Shown piece by piece: positions 53,871-62,835 of a stretch of DNA of 64,000 nt. The position numbers and the translations under genes were made by a program. Each line of letters opens with the position of its first letter. The stretch's first letter is position 1. The stretch spans positions 744,001 to 808,000 of the forward strand of contig JACKEA010000002.1 in the NCBI GenBank assembly GCA_020633235.1, in the 5' to 3' direction. Under the pieces are notes generated by a model that made no database searches, was not told the DNA's origin, and saw only the letters and a program-made list of their open reading frames with translations. The stretch comes from Polyangiaceae bacterium (GTDB lineage Bacteria; Myxococcota_A; Polyangia; Polyangiales; Polyangiaceae).

Positions 53871-54695
53871 TCAGCGCTTCTTCTGGCGCTCGAGCAGGAG
53901 CGCGCGGAGCGCCGCGGCGGCGGGGGACAGTAGCTCTCGCCCGCGATGCACCAGACGGAGCTCCCGCGGGATGGGCGTCTTGTCGCTCTTCACGACGACC
54001 AGGCGCTTGGCGTCCAGATCCGCCTGCACCGCGGCGCGGCTGAGCAGCGCGATGCCGATGCCGGCGCGCACGTGGCGCTTCACCGCGGCGATGCTCCCGA
54101 GCTCCATCACGATGTTGGCGTCCGGAAAGTGACGGTCCAGGTTCTGGCGCGTCGTCGTGTCCGTCGAGAACGTGATCATCGGCGCGTCCGGCGTGTGCAC
54201 CTTGCGGGAGCCGACCAGCACGAACTCGTCGCGCATCCACAGCTCGCCCCCGGGGTCGCTCACCACGGCGAGGTCGAGCTCGCCGCGCTCCACGTCCGCG
54301 GCAGCGCGCCGCGCACTGAGCTCGCGCAGCACGATACGCACGTCGGGGTGCAGCTTGCGGAACCGCGCCAGCGGCTCGGGCAACAGGTACGTCGCTGCCG
54401 TCCCGCTCGCCCCGACGCGCACTTCGCCGGCGCTGAGCCCTTCGATCTCCGCGACCGCGCGCCGCGCGTCGCCCAGCGCCGCGAGCACCGCCTCCGCTCG
54501 TGGCACCAGCGCCATGCCCGCCGCCGTGGGCGTTGCGCCCGCGCGACCGCGGAACAGGAGCGGCGCGCCGAAGTACTCTTCGAGTCGTTTCAGTGATGCC
54601 GACAGGGCCGGCTGCGAAAGGTGCGCGTGACGCGCGGCCTCCGTGACCGTGCCGTGCTCCACCACGAGCAGGAAGTGGCGCAGCTCTTCGATCAC
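53871..54695 (-). CDS. LysR-family transcriptional regulator
   Basis: From GTG 54695 the protein has 274 residues; no ATG suits the conserved N-terminus EELRHFLLVVEHGTVTEAARHAHLSQPALSASLKRLEE, which is the LysR HTH. The periplasmic-binding-type effector domain follows (GLSAGEVRVGASGTAATYLLPEPLARF). It is slightly shorter than the usual 290-310. It is divergent from the TauE/SafE gene, which it most likely controls through the T-N11-A site between them. Confidence 0.9.
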   Translation of the reverse strand: MIEELRHFLLVVEHGTVTEAARHAHLSQPALSASLKRLEEYFGAPLLFRGRAGATPTAAGMALVPRAEAVLAALGDARRAVAEIEGLSAGEVRVGASGTAATYLLPEPLARFRKLHPDVRIVLRELSARRAAADVERGELDLAVVSDPGGELWMRDEFVLVGSRKVHTPDAPMITFSTDTTTRQNLDRHFPDANIVMELGSIAAVKRHVRAGIGIALLSRAAVQADLDAKRLVVVKSDKTPIPRELRLVHRGRELLSPAAAALRALLLERQKKR

Positions 54696-54702
54696 CCGGA
54701 CA

Positions 54703-54721
54703 CCATCGGAATTGCTTATGG
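54703..54721. promoter_or_regulatory. LysR-type operator candidate (CCAT-N11-ATGG)
   Basis: CCAT (54703-54706) and ATGG (54718-54721) are inverted and separated by 11 bp, fitting the T-N11-A rule of LysR boxes. It lies just upstream of the lysR start in the 81-bp divergent gap. Confidence 0.5.
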
Positions 54722-54776
54722 ATATCAGAAAATCAATCGATTGGACGGATATGCCCTCGGGCCCCAGGCTGAGGCC

Positions 54777-55496
54777 ATGGAGCAGCTGGTCATCGTCGTG
54801 GCGTTGGGGGTGGTCGCGGGGGTGGTGACCACGATGGCGGGCATGGGCGGTGGGCTGATGCTGCTGCTCTCCCTCAGTGTGCTGTGGGGACCGTCCAAGG
54901 CGTTGGCCGTCACCGCGCCCGCGCTGCTCTTGGGCAACCTGCACCGGTTGCACATGTATCGCGCGTCCGTCGATCGCCGGCGCGCCCTCGCCTTCGCCCT
55001 CGGCGCGCTGCCCGGCGCCCTGCTGGGCGGCCTGTCCGTCGCGTGGATCCCACCCACGGCGGTCCAAGTCCTGATGGTCGCCATCACGTTGCTCGCGGTG
55101 GCCCGGGCCACCCTGCGCTTGCGCTTCACGGTGCCCGTCACTGCCCTCGCACCCGCAGGTCTCGTGGTCGGCGCCCTCACCGGCGCCGCGGGGGGCGCCG
55201 GGCTCCTCGTCGCGCCGCTCTTGCTCGCCTCGGGACTGGAAGGCATTCCCTACGTCGCCACCATCGCCGCCTCCGCCGTGGTGATGCACACGGGCCGCAT
55301 CCTCGGCTACGCCGGCGCGGGGCTCTTCGATCGCCACGTGCTCGCCCTCTCGGCCCTGGGCGCCGTCGCCATCCTGGGCGGCAACCTCGTCGGCAAGCGC
55401 CTCCGCCGCCTGTCGGAGCGCCTGCCAAAGGGCGCCCTCGAGTACGGCGTCCTGGTGCTGGCCGTCACGCTCTCCGTGGCCGGCGTGAGCCACTGA
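54777..55496 (+). CDS. TauE/SafE (TSUP) family membrane transporter
   Basis: From ATG 54777 (MEQLVIVVALGVVAGVV) the protein has 239 residues and seven or eight TM segments. The family-typical N-terminal TTMAGMGGGLMLLLSLSV and central GLVVGALTGAAGGAGLLVAPLLL are present. TSUP proteins export or import sulfite, sulfonates or small organic acids; the substrate is not deducible. Upstream in-frame codons would extend into the regulatory gap and are rejected. It is divergent from a LysR gene that is its probable regulator. Confidence 0.85.
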   Translation: MEQLVIVVALGVVAGVVTTMAGMGGGLMLLLSLSVLWGPSKALAVTAPALLLGNLHRLHMYRASVDRRRALAFALGALPGALLGGLSVAWIPPTAVQVLMVAITLLAVARATLRLRFTVPVTALAPAGLVVGALTGAAGGAGLLVAPLLLASGLEGIPYVATIAASAVVMHTGRILGYAGAGLFDRHVLALSALGAVAILGGNLVGKRLRRLSERLPKGALEYGVLVLAVTLSVAGVSH

Positions 55497-55764
55497 CGCC
55501 CAGGGCACGCGCGGACACCCACACTTTCGAGTGTTCCGCAGCGGCTCGCGACGAAGTCGGGGCCCTGAGGGATCGTCGAACTTGGTGCGCCTGTCCCCAC
55601 GTTTCGCTGACTGGGACGTGAAAAGAGGCGGCCGCGCTGAGGACCGTCGAGCTCCGCCGTCGAGCACGGATTGACTCGGTGCTTGGCATCGACATGGAAG
55701 AAGTCGAGAGGTCGTCGCTGTTCAGCTGCGCGACCTTCGCCAGCGCACCGGCAATTGGAGCTTA

Positions 55765-55910
55765 GACCCACTGTTCACCTGGGTTGACCACCATCGGTGC
55801 CACTCCGGCGAGAGCGACGGACAGGTGCCGCCGCCGCTGCTCCGTCGTGCCCTGGCGCTGCTCGTTCCGCGGTAAGCGCGATGCGCGCGGGCTGATTCCG
55901 CGCCGAACGA
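55765..55910 (+). mobile_element. internally deleted relic of the HNH element
   Basis: Positions 55765-55835 match the reverse complement of 8930-9000 (the right end of the HNH element) almost base for base. They continue directly into the last 24 bp of an HNH gene (RALALLVPR, TAA) and its GATTCCGCGCCGAAC trailer. About 1.6 kb of internal sequence is missing. Nothing else is recognisable in the 55497-55764 stretch before it. Confidence 0.7.
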
Positions 55911-55949
55911 AGGGCGTGGGCTTTGCCGGGGTGGACCCGCGGAATTGAT

Positions 55950-56126
55950 GGGGTCTGGGGTGCACGGAAATCGGTTTACATAGCAACTGATCTAGGCGCG
56001 TCCGAAGCCCCTGATCGTTGCATTCGACAGGGTTCGGCAGGCTCGAGAAGGGCAGAAGGGGGACGCGTGGGGGTCTTTGGCGCAGGAAAATCAGTTTACA
56101 TAGCAACCGATTGGGGCGCGACCGAT
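55950..56126. repeat. pair of palindromic repeats (AATCRGTT-TACATAGC-AACYGATT)
   Basis: Two imperfect copies of about 58 bp (55950-56011 and 56068-56126) share GGGGTCT near the start, AATC(G/A)GTTTACATAGCAAC in the middle and GGCGCG at the end. The core is an inverted repeat around TACATAGC. They sit between two HNH relics, much as the 9.1-9.8 kb palindromes sit beside the other HNH copy. Confidence 0.6.
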
Positions 56127-56149
56127 CCCCCCTGATCGGCGAGCTCGAG

Positions 56150-56691
56150 CTGGGCCGGAGAGAGAGCCTGAAAGCAAAACTCGAGCACGCCCAGGATCTG
56201 ATGAGCCACGTGAGCCGGGAGCTGGAGGTCGTGGTCGAAGCTACCGGCATCGGTGGTGGGATGGATCCTCCAATGGTCGGATCTATTGCAGAGGCCACAA
56301 TTTGAACGCGGCCAAGAAGACCTTCGGCCGCGAGTACGTCGAAGACAAGATTCGCCTTCGTCAGCGAAGGCGTTCAGACACCGAGGACGCTGCGGATGCC
56401 GACGCGCGGGAGAAGCAAGACAAGCTCCTGTTGGCCCTCACGAGCCAAGGGTTCAAAAGGGCCGAAGCCAAGAAGGCGACGAAGAAGCTCGCAGGCGAAG
56501 CCCGCAGCCTCTCGCTAGAAGAGCTACTTCGGCGTGCCCTGGCGTTGCTCGTTCCGCAATGGGCGGGATGCGCGCGCGGGCTGATTCCGCGCCGGGCCAG
56601 AAAACCCGGGGCCCAGGCGAGAGGCACGTCCCTCCACCCCGTCATCGTAATCAGGCACCCACGAATGTGTGAGGAGCGCCCAAAGCCATGA
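56150..56691 (+). pseudogene. HNH endonuclease relic (internal deletion plus frameshift)
   Basis: Residues RESLKAKLEHAQDLMSHVSRELEVVVE match the HNH gene at 7.3-8.6 kb. They jump directly to EATGIGGG, losing about 250 bp that encoded the first half of the HNH core. The frame then shifts near 56275, and from YCRGHNLNAAKKTFGREY the C-terminal part continues to about 56560. The stop codon of the other copy is replaced by TGG, giving an unrelated extension to 56691. A working nuclease is not possible. Confidence 0.8.
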
Positions 56692-56710
56692 ACGTGGCAC
56701 ACTCGGAGAC

Positions 56711-58801
56711 ATGCGGTTTCTCACGCTCCTGGGCATGACGGCCCTGCTTGGCGCCACGGCCTGCTCCAGCGACGACTCCGATAGCGGCAGCGCGAGCACG
56801 GACCACGCGACGTTTTCCGACGGCGCCCGCGCGCAGGTGGGCAGCGACGGCAGCGTGAGCCTCTCCGTGGACGGGCGCACGGTACTTTCGCTGACCGGCG
56901 GCGTGCGGCTGGCGCGCTATGAAGAGACGTCCACGTCCCTCTTGGGCATGTGGAGCTTCGTGCGCGACGCGGAGGAGACCGTGCTCGTGAATCACTTCGA
57001 CGGCGGCACCAAGAGCGGCGACAGCTTCGTCGCCAAGCTGTCCGGAGACGGCGGCGCCAAGGCAACCGTCACCATCTCCCCGCTCAGGGCGGGGGCGAGC
57101 CTCGTGCGCATCGAAGCGAGCGGCTACGAGGGAGTCAGGTCCATCGCGCTGCCCTTCGCCTGCGACGCCGAGGCGAGCTTCTACGGCTTCGGAGAGCAGT
57201 ACAATGGCATCGACCAGCGCGGCGAGGCGTTGTCGCTGTTCGTGAGCGAGCAGGGCATCGGTCGGGACGGGCCGGAAGATCTGGCGACCATCGCGGGCAA
57301 CGCCCACACCACGTACTACCCGATGCCGTACTTCCTCGACGCGCGCGGCTTCGGGGCGCTCCTGCGCACGGGGGCGCGAGTGCTCGCGGACGTGTGCAAG
57401 ACCGACGAGAGCGTCGCCTGGCTGGAGGCGGAGAGCGCGGCGCCGCTGGAGCTGGTGGTGCTGCACGGTCCCACGCCGCTGGACGTGATCCGCGAGCTGG
57501 GGGACGAGACGGGTCGGCCGGCGCCGCTGCCGGACTGGGCGTTTTCACCCTGGATCGCCGTGCAGGGCGGCAAGGACGCGGTGCTGGCGGAGGCCGACGC
57601 GCTTGCCGCCGCCCAGGTGCCCGTGGGCGCCCTGTGGGTGCAGGACTGGACCGGGGCGCGCACCAACGCCGGCGGCGGCTACGGCGTGCAGTACCGCTGG
57701 GTGGCGGACGAGACGCTGTATCCCGATCTCGCCGGCATGATTGACGACCTCCACGGTCGCGGGCTCAAGTTCCTGGGTTACGCGAATCCCTTCGTGATGC
57801 CCAAGCTCGATCACTTCGCCGCGATGGACTCCCAAGGGCTCTTGATCCAGGACGACAGCGGCGCGACGTACTTGCACGCCTCCCCCGCGGGCGACGCTTC
57901 ACATCCGGATCTCACGAAGCCCGAAGCCCGCGCCTACGTGAAGAGCTACCTCGCGAAGATGGTGAACGACCTCGGCATGGACGGCTGGATGGCCGACTTC
58001 GGCGAGTGGGTGCCAATAGACACCGTGCCGAGCGACGGCAGCGACGCGATGGCCGCCCACCAGCGCTATCCCATCGAGTGGCATCGCCTGAGTCGCGAGG
58101 TGATGGAAGAACAACGGCCGGGCGGAGATTTCGCCTTCATCACGCGCTCCGGTTGGACCGGAGACACCGGCGCCACGCAGATCACCTGGGCCGGCGATCA
58201 AGAGTGCACCTGGAGCACGACGGACGGCCTGCCCACCGTGGTGCCCGCGTTGTTGAACCTCGGCCTCGCCGCCCAGCCCTACGTGAGCCACGACGTCGCC
58301 GGCTTCAGCGGCGGCCCCAGCAGCAAGGAGCTGTTTTTGCGCTGGGCCGAGCTCGGCGCCTTCACGCCCATTTTCCGCACCCACGAGGGCAACATGCGGG
58401 ACCAGAACTGGGCCTGGGACAAGGACGCCGAGACCACCGCCCACTTCGCCCGCATGGCGCGCATCCACCAAGCGCTGGCGCCGGACTTCAAGGCCCTGGC
58501 CGCCGACGCCCAGACGTCGAGCGCGCCCATCCTGCGCGCGCTGATGCTCGTGTTTCCCGACGACCCCGGGAGCCGCGGCGTCAGCGACGAGCTCATGATC
58601 GGCGACGCGCTCCTGGTCGCGCCGGTGCTGACCGAAGGCGCCACCAGCCGCAGCGTGTACCTGCCGCCAGGTACCTGGTTCGACGTGTGGACCGGTCAGA
58701 GCGTGGACGGAGGCCAGACGCTGAACGCGGACGCGCCCATCGGCAAGCCACCCGTGTACTCCTTCGGCGAAGATCGCTCGGACCTACGCGCGATTCAGTG
58801 A
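56711..58801 (+). CDS. glycoside hydrolase family 31 lipoprotein (alpha-glycosidase, sulfoquinovosidase-like motif)
   Basis: From ATG 56711 the precursor has 696 residues with a lipoprotein signal (GATAC, Cys18). GH31 features are YGFGEQYNGIDQRG in the N-terminal domain, the barrel start WVQDWTGAR, nucleophile Asp429 in WMADFGEW and the acid/base Asp496 in WAGDQ. DFGE and WAGDQ resemble the YihQ sulfoquinovosidase branch more than the WxDMNE of alpha-glucosidases. The sulfonate-binding residues cannot be verified here, so substrate is left open. It is surface or periplasm anchored. Its 3' end overlaps the convergent oxidase gene by 7 bp. Confidence 0.88.
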   Translation: MRFLTLLGMTALLGATACSSDDSDSGSASTDHATFSDGARAQVGSDGSVSLSVDGRTVLSLTGGVRLARYEETSTSLLGMWSFVRDAEETVLVNHFDGGTKSGDSFVAKLSGDGGAKATVTISPLRAGASLVRIEASGYEGVRSIALPFACDAEASFYGFGEQYNGIDQRGEALSLFVSEQGIGRDGPEDLATIAGNAHTTYYPMPYFLDARGFGALLRTGARVLADVCKTDESVAWLEAESAAPLELVVLHGPTPLDVIRELGDETGRPAPLPDWAFSPWIAVQGGKDAVLAEADALAAAQVPVGALWVQDWTGARTNAGGGYGVQYRWVADETLYPDLAGMIDDLHGRGLKFLGYANPFVMPKLDHFAAMDSQGLLIQDDSGATYLHASPAGDASHPDLTKPEARAYVKSYLAKMVNDLGMDGWMADFGEWVPIDTVPSDGSDAMAAHQRYPIEWHRLSREVMEEQRPGGDFAFITRSGWTGDTGATQITWAGDQECTWSTTDGLPTVVPALLNLGLAAQPYVSHDVAGFSGGPSSKELFLRWAELGAFTPIFRTHEGNMRDQNWAWDKDAETTAHFARMARIHQALAPDFKALAADAQTSSAPILRALMLVFPDDPGSRGVSDELMIGDALLVAPVLTEGATSRSVYLPPGTWFDVWTGQSVDGGQTLNADAPIGKPPVYSFGEDRSDLRAIQ

Positions 58802-59916
58802 GCGAAGCGCGCCGCCGACAGGAACCCGATGGGCAGCTCCGTGCGACCGTCGAGCGCGAGATCCGCCAGCGCCTCACCGATCACCGGCGCCATCTTGAAG
58901 CCGTGACCGGATAGCCCCGCGGCGAACGCCACGTTGTCGTCGCGGTCGACTACGAAGTGCTCGTCCGGAGTCATGGTGTACATGCACACCGCGTGGCGCA
59001 GCACCACGGGCTCCACCTTGGGCAGGTGCGCTCGACACAGCGCCTTGATCTCGTCCACGTCCGCCGCTTCCAGGTTTCTCTGGGGTCGGTCCGCCGCGCA
59101 AACTCGCGTCCCGCCCGTATGGAGCGCCACTTTCACCACCCCGGGCTCCAGGGCCGGAAATCCGTAGAAGAAGCGCCCGGAATCCTCGAACCCGAACACC
59201 GGCGTGCCGTCCGCGGGCGAGTAGGCCCGGGGCTCGGCGCGGAGCCACAGCAGCACCTTGCGTCGCACCTCGAGGGGCAGCTCGGGCAAGAAGCGCTCGC
59301 TCCACGGCCCGGCGCACACCACCAGGCGCGCCGCGCTCACGCGTCCCCGCTCGGTCGAAAGCCACACGCCGCTCTCGTCCTGGCCGAACTCGTCCACGCG
59401 GCAGTCGGTCCACAGCCGCGCGCCGTGCTCTCGGGCGATCCGCGCGTGAGCGCGCACGCATTCCTCCACCAGCAGATAACCCGCGTCGTGCTCGAGCACC
59501 GCCGTCTCGTCGGGGCTCGCCGAAAATCCCGGATAGCGCTCGGCCAGCTCCGCCGCAGGGAAGGACGACAGCTCCATGCCGTACAATTTCGCGACGCGCT
59601 CGACGGCGGGAACGACGACGCCGTCGCGGGGACCGACCAACAGCACGCCGGTGCGCTCGAAGAGCTTCGTCTCGGTCTGTGCTTCGAGCTCGTCCCAAAG
59701 CTCGTACGCGCGGGTCAAGAGCGGCACGTAGTCCGGATGCTCGAAGTACGCCCGGCGGATCACCCGCGTCTCCCCGTGGGAGCTGCCGAGCGCGTGCGCG
59801 ATCCCGTGCTGCTCGATGCCCAGCACCTTCGCTCCTCGCCGCGCGAGGTGATGGGCCGCCGCGCTGCCCATCCCGCCGAGCCCCAACACCACGACGTCCG
59901 CCCTCTCGGCACCCAT
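58795..59916 (-). CDS. monomeric sarcosine oxidase / N-methyltryptophan oxidase-like flavoenzyme
   Basis: From ATG 59916 the enzyme has 373 residues, near the family's 372-390. It has the FAD-binding VVVLGLGGMGSAAAHHLARRG, then SSHGETRVIRRAYFEHPDYVPL. Cys311 in HAVCMYTMTPDEHF is at the position of the covalent 8-alpha-cysteinyl FAD link, and GLSGHGFKMAPVIG closes the FAD site. It oxidises a secondary amine such as sarcosine to the amine, formaldehyde and hydrogen peroxide. No glycine-cleavage or folate genes adjoin it, so the substrate is inferred only to family level. Confidence 0.9.
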   Translation of the reverse strand: MGAERADVVVLGLGGMGSAAAHHLARRGAKVLGIEQHGIAHALGSSHGETRVIRRAYFEHPDYVPLLTRAYELWDELEAQTETKLFERTGVLLVGPRDGVVVPAVERVAKLYGMELSSFPAAELAERYPGFSASPDETAVLEHDAGYLLVEECVRAHARIAREHGARLWTDCRVDEFGQDESGVWLSTERGRVSAARLVVCAGPWSERFLPELPLEVRRKVLLWLRAEPRAYSPADGTPVFGFEDSGRFFYGFPALEPGVVKVALHTGGTRVCAADRPQRNLEAADVDEIKALCRAHLPKVEPVVLRHAVCMYTMTPDEHFVVDRDDNVAFAAGLSGHGFKMAPVIGEALADLALDGRTELPIGFLSAARFAH

Positions 59917-60112
59917 GCAAGCCGCGTAACACGGGTGTAACAGCGAAAAAATCGACCTTCCGGCGATCGGCACGGCGCCGCCGGAAAGCGTCCTTCGCAC
60001 CCGGTGTCACAGCGGTGTTGCGCCCGAAGGCGGGGGAAGAGTGCGGAGCGAAGGCCTCGTACGACTGAGTGAGAGCGCGTCGCACACCGCGCTCTTTCAC
60101 GGAGGATGAATC

Positions 60113-60760
60113 ATGCGCTTTCACTTTTCGTCTGTACTTCTTTCACTCTGTCTCTTGGCCCCCCTCACCGCTTCGGCCCAGGAGGCTTCCACCACGCCGC
60201 TGTTCACGCCGACCCCGGCCGGCAGCGACGGCACGCCTCGGGATCGCGGCACCTCGAGCGACACGGGAAGCGGTTTTCATCCGGTCGCGCTCACGCTGAA
60301 TCCGCTGTCGCTCCTGCTCGGCCGCATCGGCGCCAACGTGGAGTACCTGCCGGCCAAGCATCACGCCATCATGCTGAACCCGTACATGTCGTCCGTCTCG
60401 GTGGAGACGACCAACGTGAAGACGTCGTTCTCTTCTTACGGCGCCGAGCTCGGCTACCACTTCTACACCGGCAGCAAGGGCGCCAACGGCTTCTACGTCG
60501 GCCCCTCCCTCATGGCGATGCGCACCACGTCCAAGGCGGAGTGCACCGGGCCCTGCACCGGCAGCGCTGACGTGGACTTCCTGACCTATGGCGCCGCCCT
60601 CGACTTCGGCGGGCAGTACGTGTCCGACGGTGGCTTCACCATCGGCGGCGGTGGCGGGGCCATGTATCTGCGCTCCACGGCCAGCCCGGACGGCTCCAAC
60701 ACCGTGAAATTCGAGGGCTTCGTCCCACGCATCCTGTTCACCGTCGGCTACTCCATCTGA
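60113..60760 (+). CDS. outer-membrane beta-barrel protein, DUF3575-like
   Basis: The 215-residue precursor has a good ribosome site (GGAGGATGA) and a signal peptide ending TASAQ. A short Thr/Pro-rich linker leads to strands with VALTLNPLSLLLGRIGANVEYLPAKHHAIMLNP, the pattern of DUF3575-type barrels, and it ends LFTVGYSI. A hairpin precedes the gene (GAGAGCGCG...CGCGCTCTT) and another follows it. The function is unknown. Confidence 0.7.
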   Translation: MRFHFSSVLLSLCLLAPLTASAQEASTTPLFTPTPAGSDGTPRDRGTSSDTGSGFHPVALTLNPLSLLLGRIGANVEYLPAKHHAIMLNPYMSSVSVETTNVKTSFSSYGAELGYHFYTGSKGANGFYVGPSLMAMRTTSKAECTGPCTGSADVDFLTYGAALDFGGQYVSDGGFTIGGGGGAMYLRSTASPDGSNTVKFEGFVPRILFTVGYSI

Positions 60761-60776
60761 CCCCTCCTCCCCACAG

Positions 60777-60810
60777 GGAAGGCGCCGAACGCGGGATTTC
60801 GGCGCCTTCC
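60777..60810. terminator. terminator-like hairpin
   Basis: A perfect 13-bp stem, GGAAGGCGCCGAA with TTCGGCGCCTTCC, has an 8-nt loop. It lacks a T-run but is strong enough to end the upstream transcript, 17 nt after its stop codon. Confidence 0.6.
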
Positions 60811-60872
60811 GGGGTGTCTGGGCGAACGGGCAAAAGTCTTGTAGGGTCCGGCCTCGAGTAGGAGGAGTGGCA

Positions 60873-61526
60873 ATGCGAAAGCTCGACAGGTGGACTACGG
60901 CAGGCGCAGCGGTGTTGATCGTGGGCGCCCTTCTCGCGTGTAAGAAGAAGGAAGAGGAGCCCGAGCCCGTTGCCTCCGCCACGGCCGCCCCGGAGCCGGT
61001 CAAGGAAGAGCCCAAGGAAGCCGAGGCTCCCAAGGACGAGCTCAAGCGTTACGGCGACAAGGAGATCAACGAGAGCGGCACGGTGAAGGTCACCGTGTTC
61101 AACACCAAGGTGTACAAGGAAGCGGACGAGAGCACGTCGTTCGTGGCTACCTTGAGCCCCGGCACGTTGGTCAACCGCAAGGCGCGCTACGGCAACACCT
61201 GGATGCTCGTGGACTATCCCTCCGGCGTGGGTGAGCTGTCCCCGGGCTGGGTGCTCGCGAAGAACCTCTCCAGCTACATCGAGAAGGTGAAGCCGGAAGA
61301 GGTCGCCAAGCAAGATGCGGCAGCGCCCGCTGCCACGACCACGGCCTCGGCCACGGCCTCGGCCTCGGCATCCGCCGCGCCGTCGGCCTCGGTGGCTCCG
61401 TCGGCCACGGCTTCGGCCTCGGCGGCGCCCTCGGCCACCACGGCCCCGTCGGCGACAGCCACGGCGACCGCCACCAGCACCGCGGGTCGGCTGAAGCTGC
61501 CCTTCAAGCTGCCCCAGAAGAAGTAA
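60873..61526 (+). CDS. SH3-like lipoprotein with Ala/Ser/Thr repeat tail
   Basis: From ATG 60873, with GGAGGAG just upstream, the precursor has 217 residues. A signal peptide ends in LLAC. A Lys/Glu/Pro-rich linker follows, then a small beta domain (about 70-130) resembling bacterial SH3 (VKVTVFNTKVYKEADESTSF...WVLAKNLSSY). A long low-complexity Ala/Ser/Thr tail comes next, and a basic KLPFKLPQKK end. It may bind cell wall through the SH3 domain. A GTG two codons upstream is an alternative start. Confidence 0.75.
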   Translation: MRKLDRWTTAGAAVLIVGALLACKKKEEEPEPVASATAAPEPVKEEPKEAEAPKDELKRYGDKEINESGTVKVTVFNTKVYKEADESTSFVATLSPGTLVNRKARYGNTWMLVDYPSGVGELSPGWVLAKNLSSYIEKVKPEEVAKQDAAAPAATTTASATASASASAAPSASVAPSATASASAAPSATTAPSATATATATSTAGRLKLPFKLPQKK

Positions 61527-61548
61527 CCGGGGTCACCCCCGCACATCG

Positions 61549-61587
61549 CCATCGCCGCGCTGCGTCAGCGCGGCGATGGTCGTTTTG
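61549..61587 (+). terminator. intrinsic terminator
   Basis: A perfect 14-bp stem, CCATCGCCGCGCTG with CAGCGCGGCGATGG (61549-61562 and 61566-61579), has a CGT loop and is followed by TCGTTTTG. It ends the lipoprotein transcript and separates it from tdh. Confidence 0.8.
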
Positions 61588-61641
61588 TGCTCCCCCTCGA
61601 CTGGGCTCGACCTCGCCGGGTCACGGTCGTAGAAGAGCGCC

Positions 61642-62823
61642 ATGCCTGAGCTCATGCGCGCGCTGGTGTACGACCGCGAGAAGGACCCTTGGGAAGAGTC
61701 TCGCGGCCTGCGGATGGAAGAGGTTCCCAAGATCACACTGGACGAGCGCACGGACTATCACGATCGCTCCCGAGTGCTGGTGAAGCCGCGTTACGTCGGC
61801 TTCTGCGGCTCGGATCGCGGCATCTGGTTCCGCAAAGCGTTCAAGGACATGATCTTGGGCTCGCTGGACAACGAGTCCAAGGCGCTGCGTGAGCCGAAGA
61901 ACCAGCGGGTGATCGGCCACGAGCTGTTCGGCGAGGTCGTCGCCGTGGGCAGCGACGCCAAGCGCAGCTACGGCCTCGAGGTCGGCGACTTCGTCGCGGC
62001 GGAGAGTCACATCTACTGCGGCGTCTGCTACCAGTGCCGCGTGGGCGACGCCCACGTGTGCGCCGACGACCTGATCATCGGCATCAGCTACGACGGCGCC
62101 TTCGGCGACTACGTGAAGCTGCCGGCGCAGGTGATCTGGCGCACGGACACCTCCAAGATCCGCCCCGAGGTGGCTGCCATCCAGGAGCCCTTCGGCAACG
62201 CCGTGCACGCCTGCACCAAGGTGAACCTGCGCGGCAAGCGCGTCGCTATCGTGGGCTGCGGCACCATTGGCCTGTTCGCCGTGGCCATCGCCCGCGCCCT
62301 GGGCGCCAGCATGATCATCGGCGTGGAGCCGGTGGCGGTGCACGCGGACATGGCGCGTCGCCTGGGCGCCGACGCGGTGCTGACCCCCGGAGACAGCCCC
62401 GACGGCTACTCCCACGACCCGGATCTCGCGGCGCACATCGAGAAGCTCACGGACGGCGTGGGCGTGGACGTGGTGCTCGAGATGAGCGGCCTCAATTCCA
62501 GCGTCAACAACGCCATCCACTGCGTGCGCCGCGGCGGGGACGTGATCCTGTTCGGCCTCAAGAGCGGCGATGCCATCATCGAGAGCTTCGACCGCGTGAT
62601 CGTGGACGGCATCGCGATGCACAGCGTGATCGGCCGGCGCATTCCGGAAACCTGGCACATCACTCGGCACCTGCTCGAGAGCCGAGACCCGAACATCCAC
62701 GACCTCATCTGGGAAGTGATCCTGAACCGCGGGGACGGCCCCATCGTGGAGTTCGACAAGTACGACAAGAACGCCTTCGAGGAGCGCATCCAGACGTTCC
62801 CCAAGGTCGTACTGAAGTTCTGA
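61642..62823 (+). CDS. tdh: zinc-dependent L-threonine 3-dehydrogenase-like enzyme
   Basis: The 393-residue medium-chain dehydrogenase has catalytic-zinc ligands Cys55 (VGFCGSD), His93 and Glu94 (IGHEL), and structural-zinc Cys126, 129, 132 and 140. The NAD Rossmann motif is VAIVGCGTIGLF. The next gene encodes 2-amino-3-ketobutyrate CoA ligase and starts 12 nt after the stop, the usual tdh-kbl pair that converts threonine to glycine and acetyl-CoA. It is about 50 residues longer than E. coli Tdh, with an insertion around 64-88 (KAFKDMILGSLDNESK). Other polyol or alcohol substrates are not excluded without that context. Confidence 0.8.
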   Translation: MPELMRALVYDREKDPWEESRGLRMEEVPKITLDERTDYHDRSRVLVKPRYVGFCGSDRGIWFRKAFKDMILGSLDNESKALREPKNQRVIGHELFGEVVAVGSDAKRSYGLEVGDFVAAESHIYCGVCYQCRVGDAHVCADDLIIGISYDGAFGDYVKLPAQVIWRTDTSKIRPEVAAIQEPFGNAVHACTKVNLRGKRVAIVGCGTIGLFAVAIARALGASMIIGVEPVAVHADMARRLGADAVLTPGDSPDGYSHDPDLAAHIEKLTDGVGVDVVLEMSGLNSSVNNAIHCVRRGGDVILFGLKSGDAIIESFDRVIVDGIAMHSVIGRRIPETWHITRHLLESRDPNIHDLIWEVILNRGDGPIVEFDKYDKNAFEERIQTFPKVVLKF

Positions 62824-62835
62824 CGGGAGGACGCG

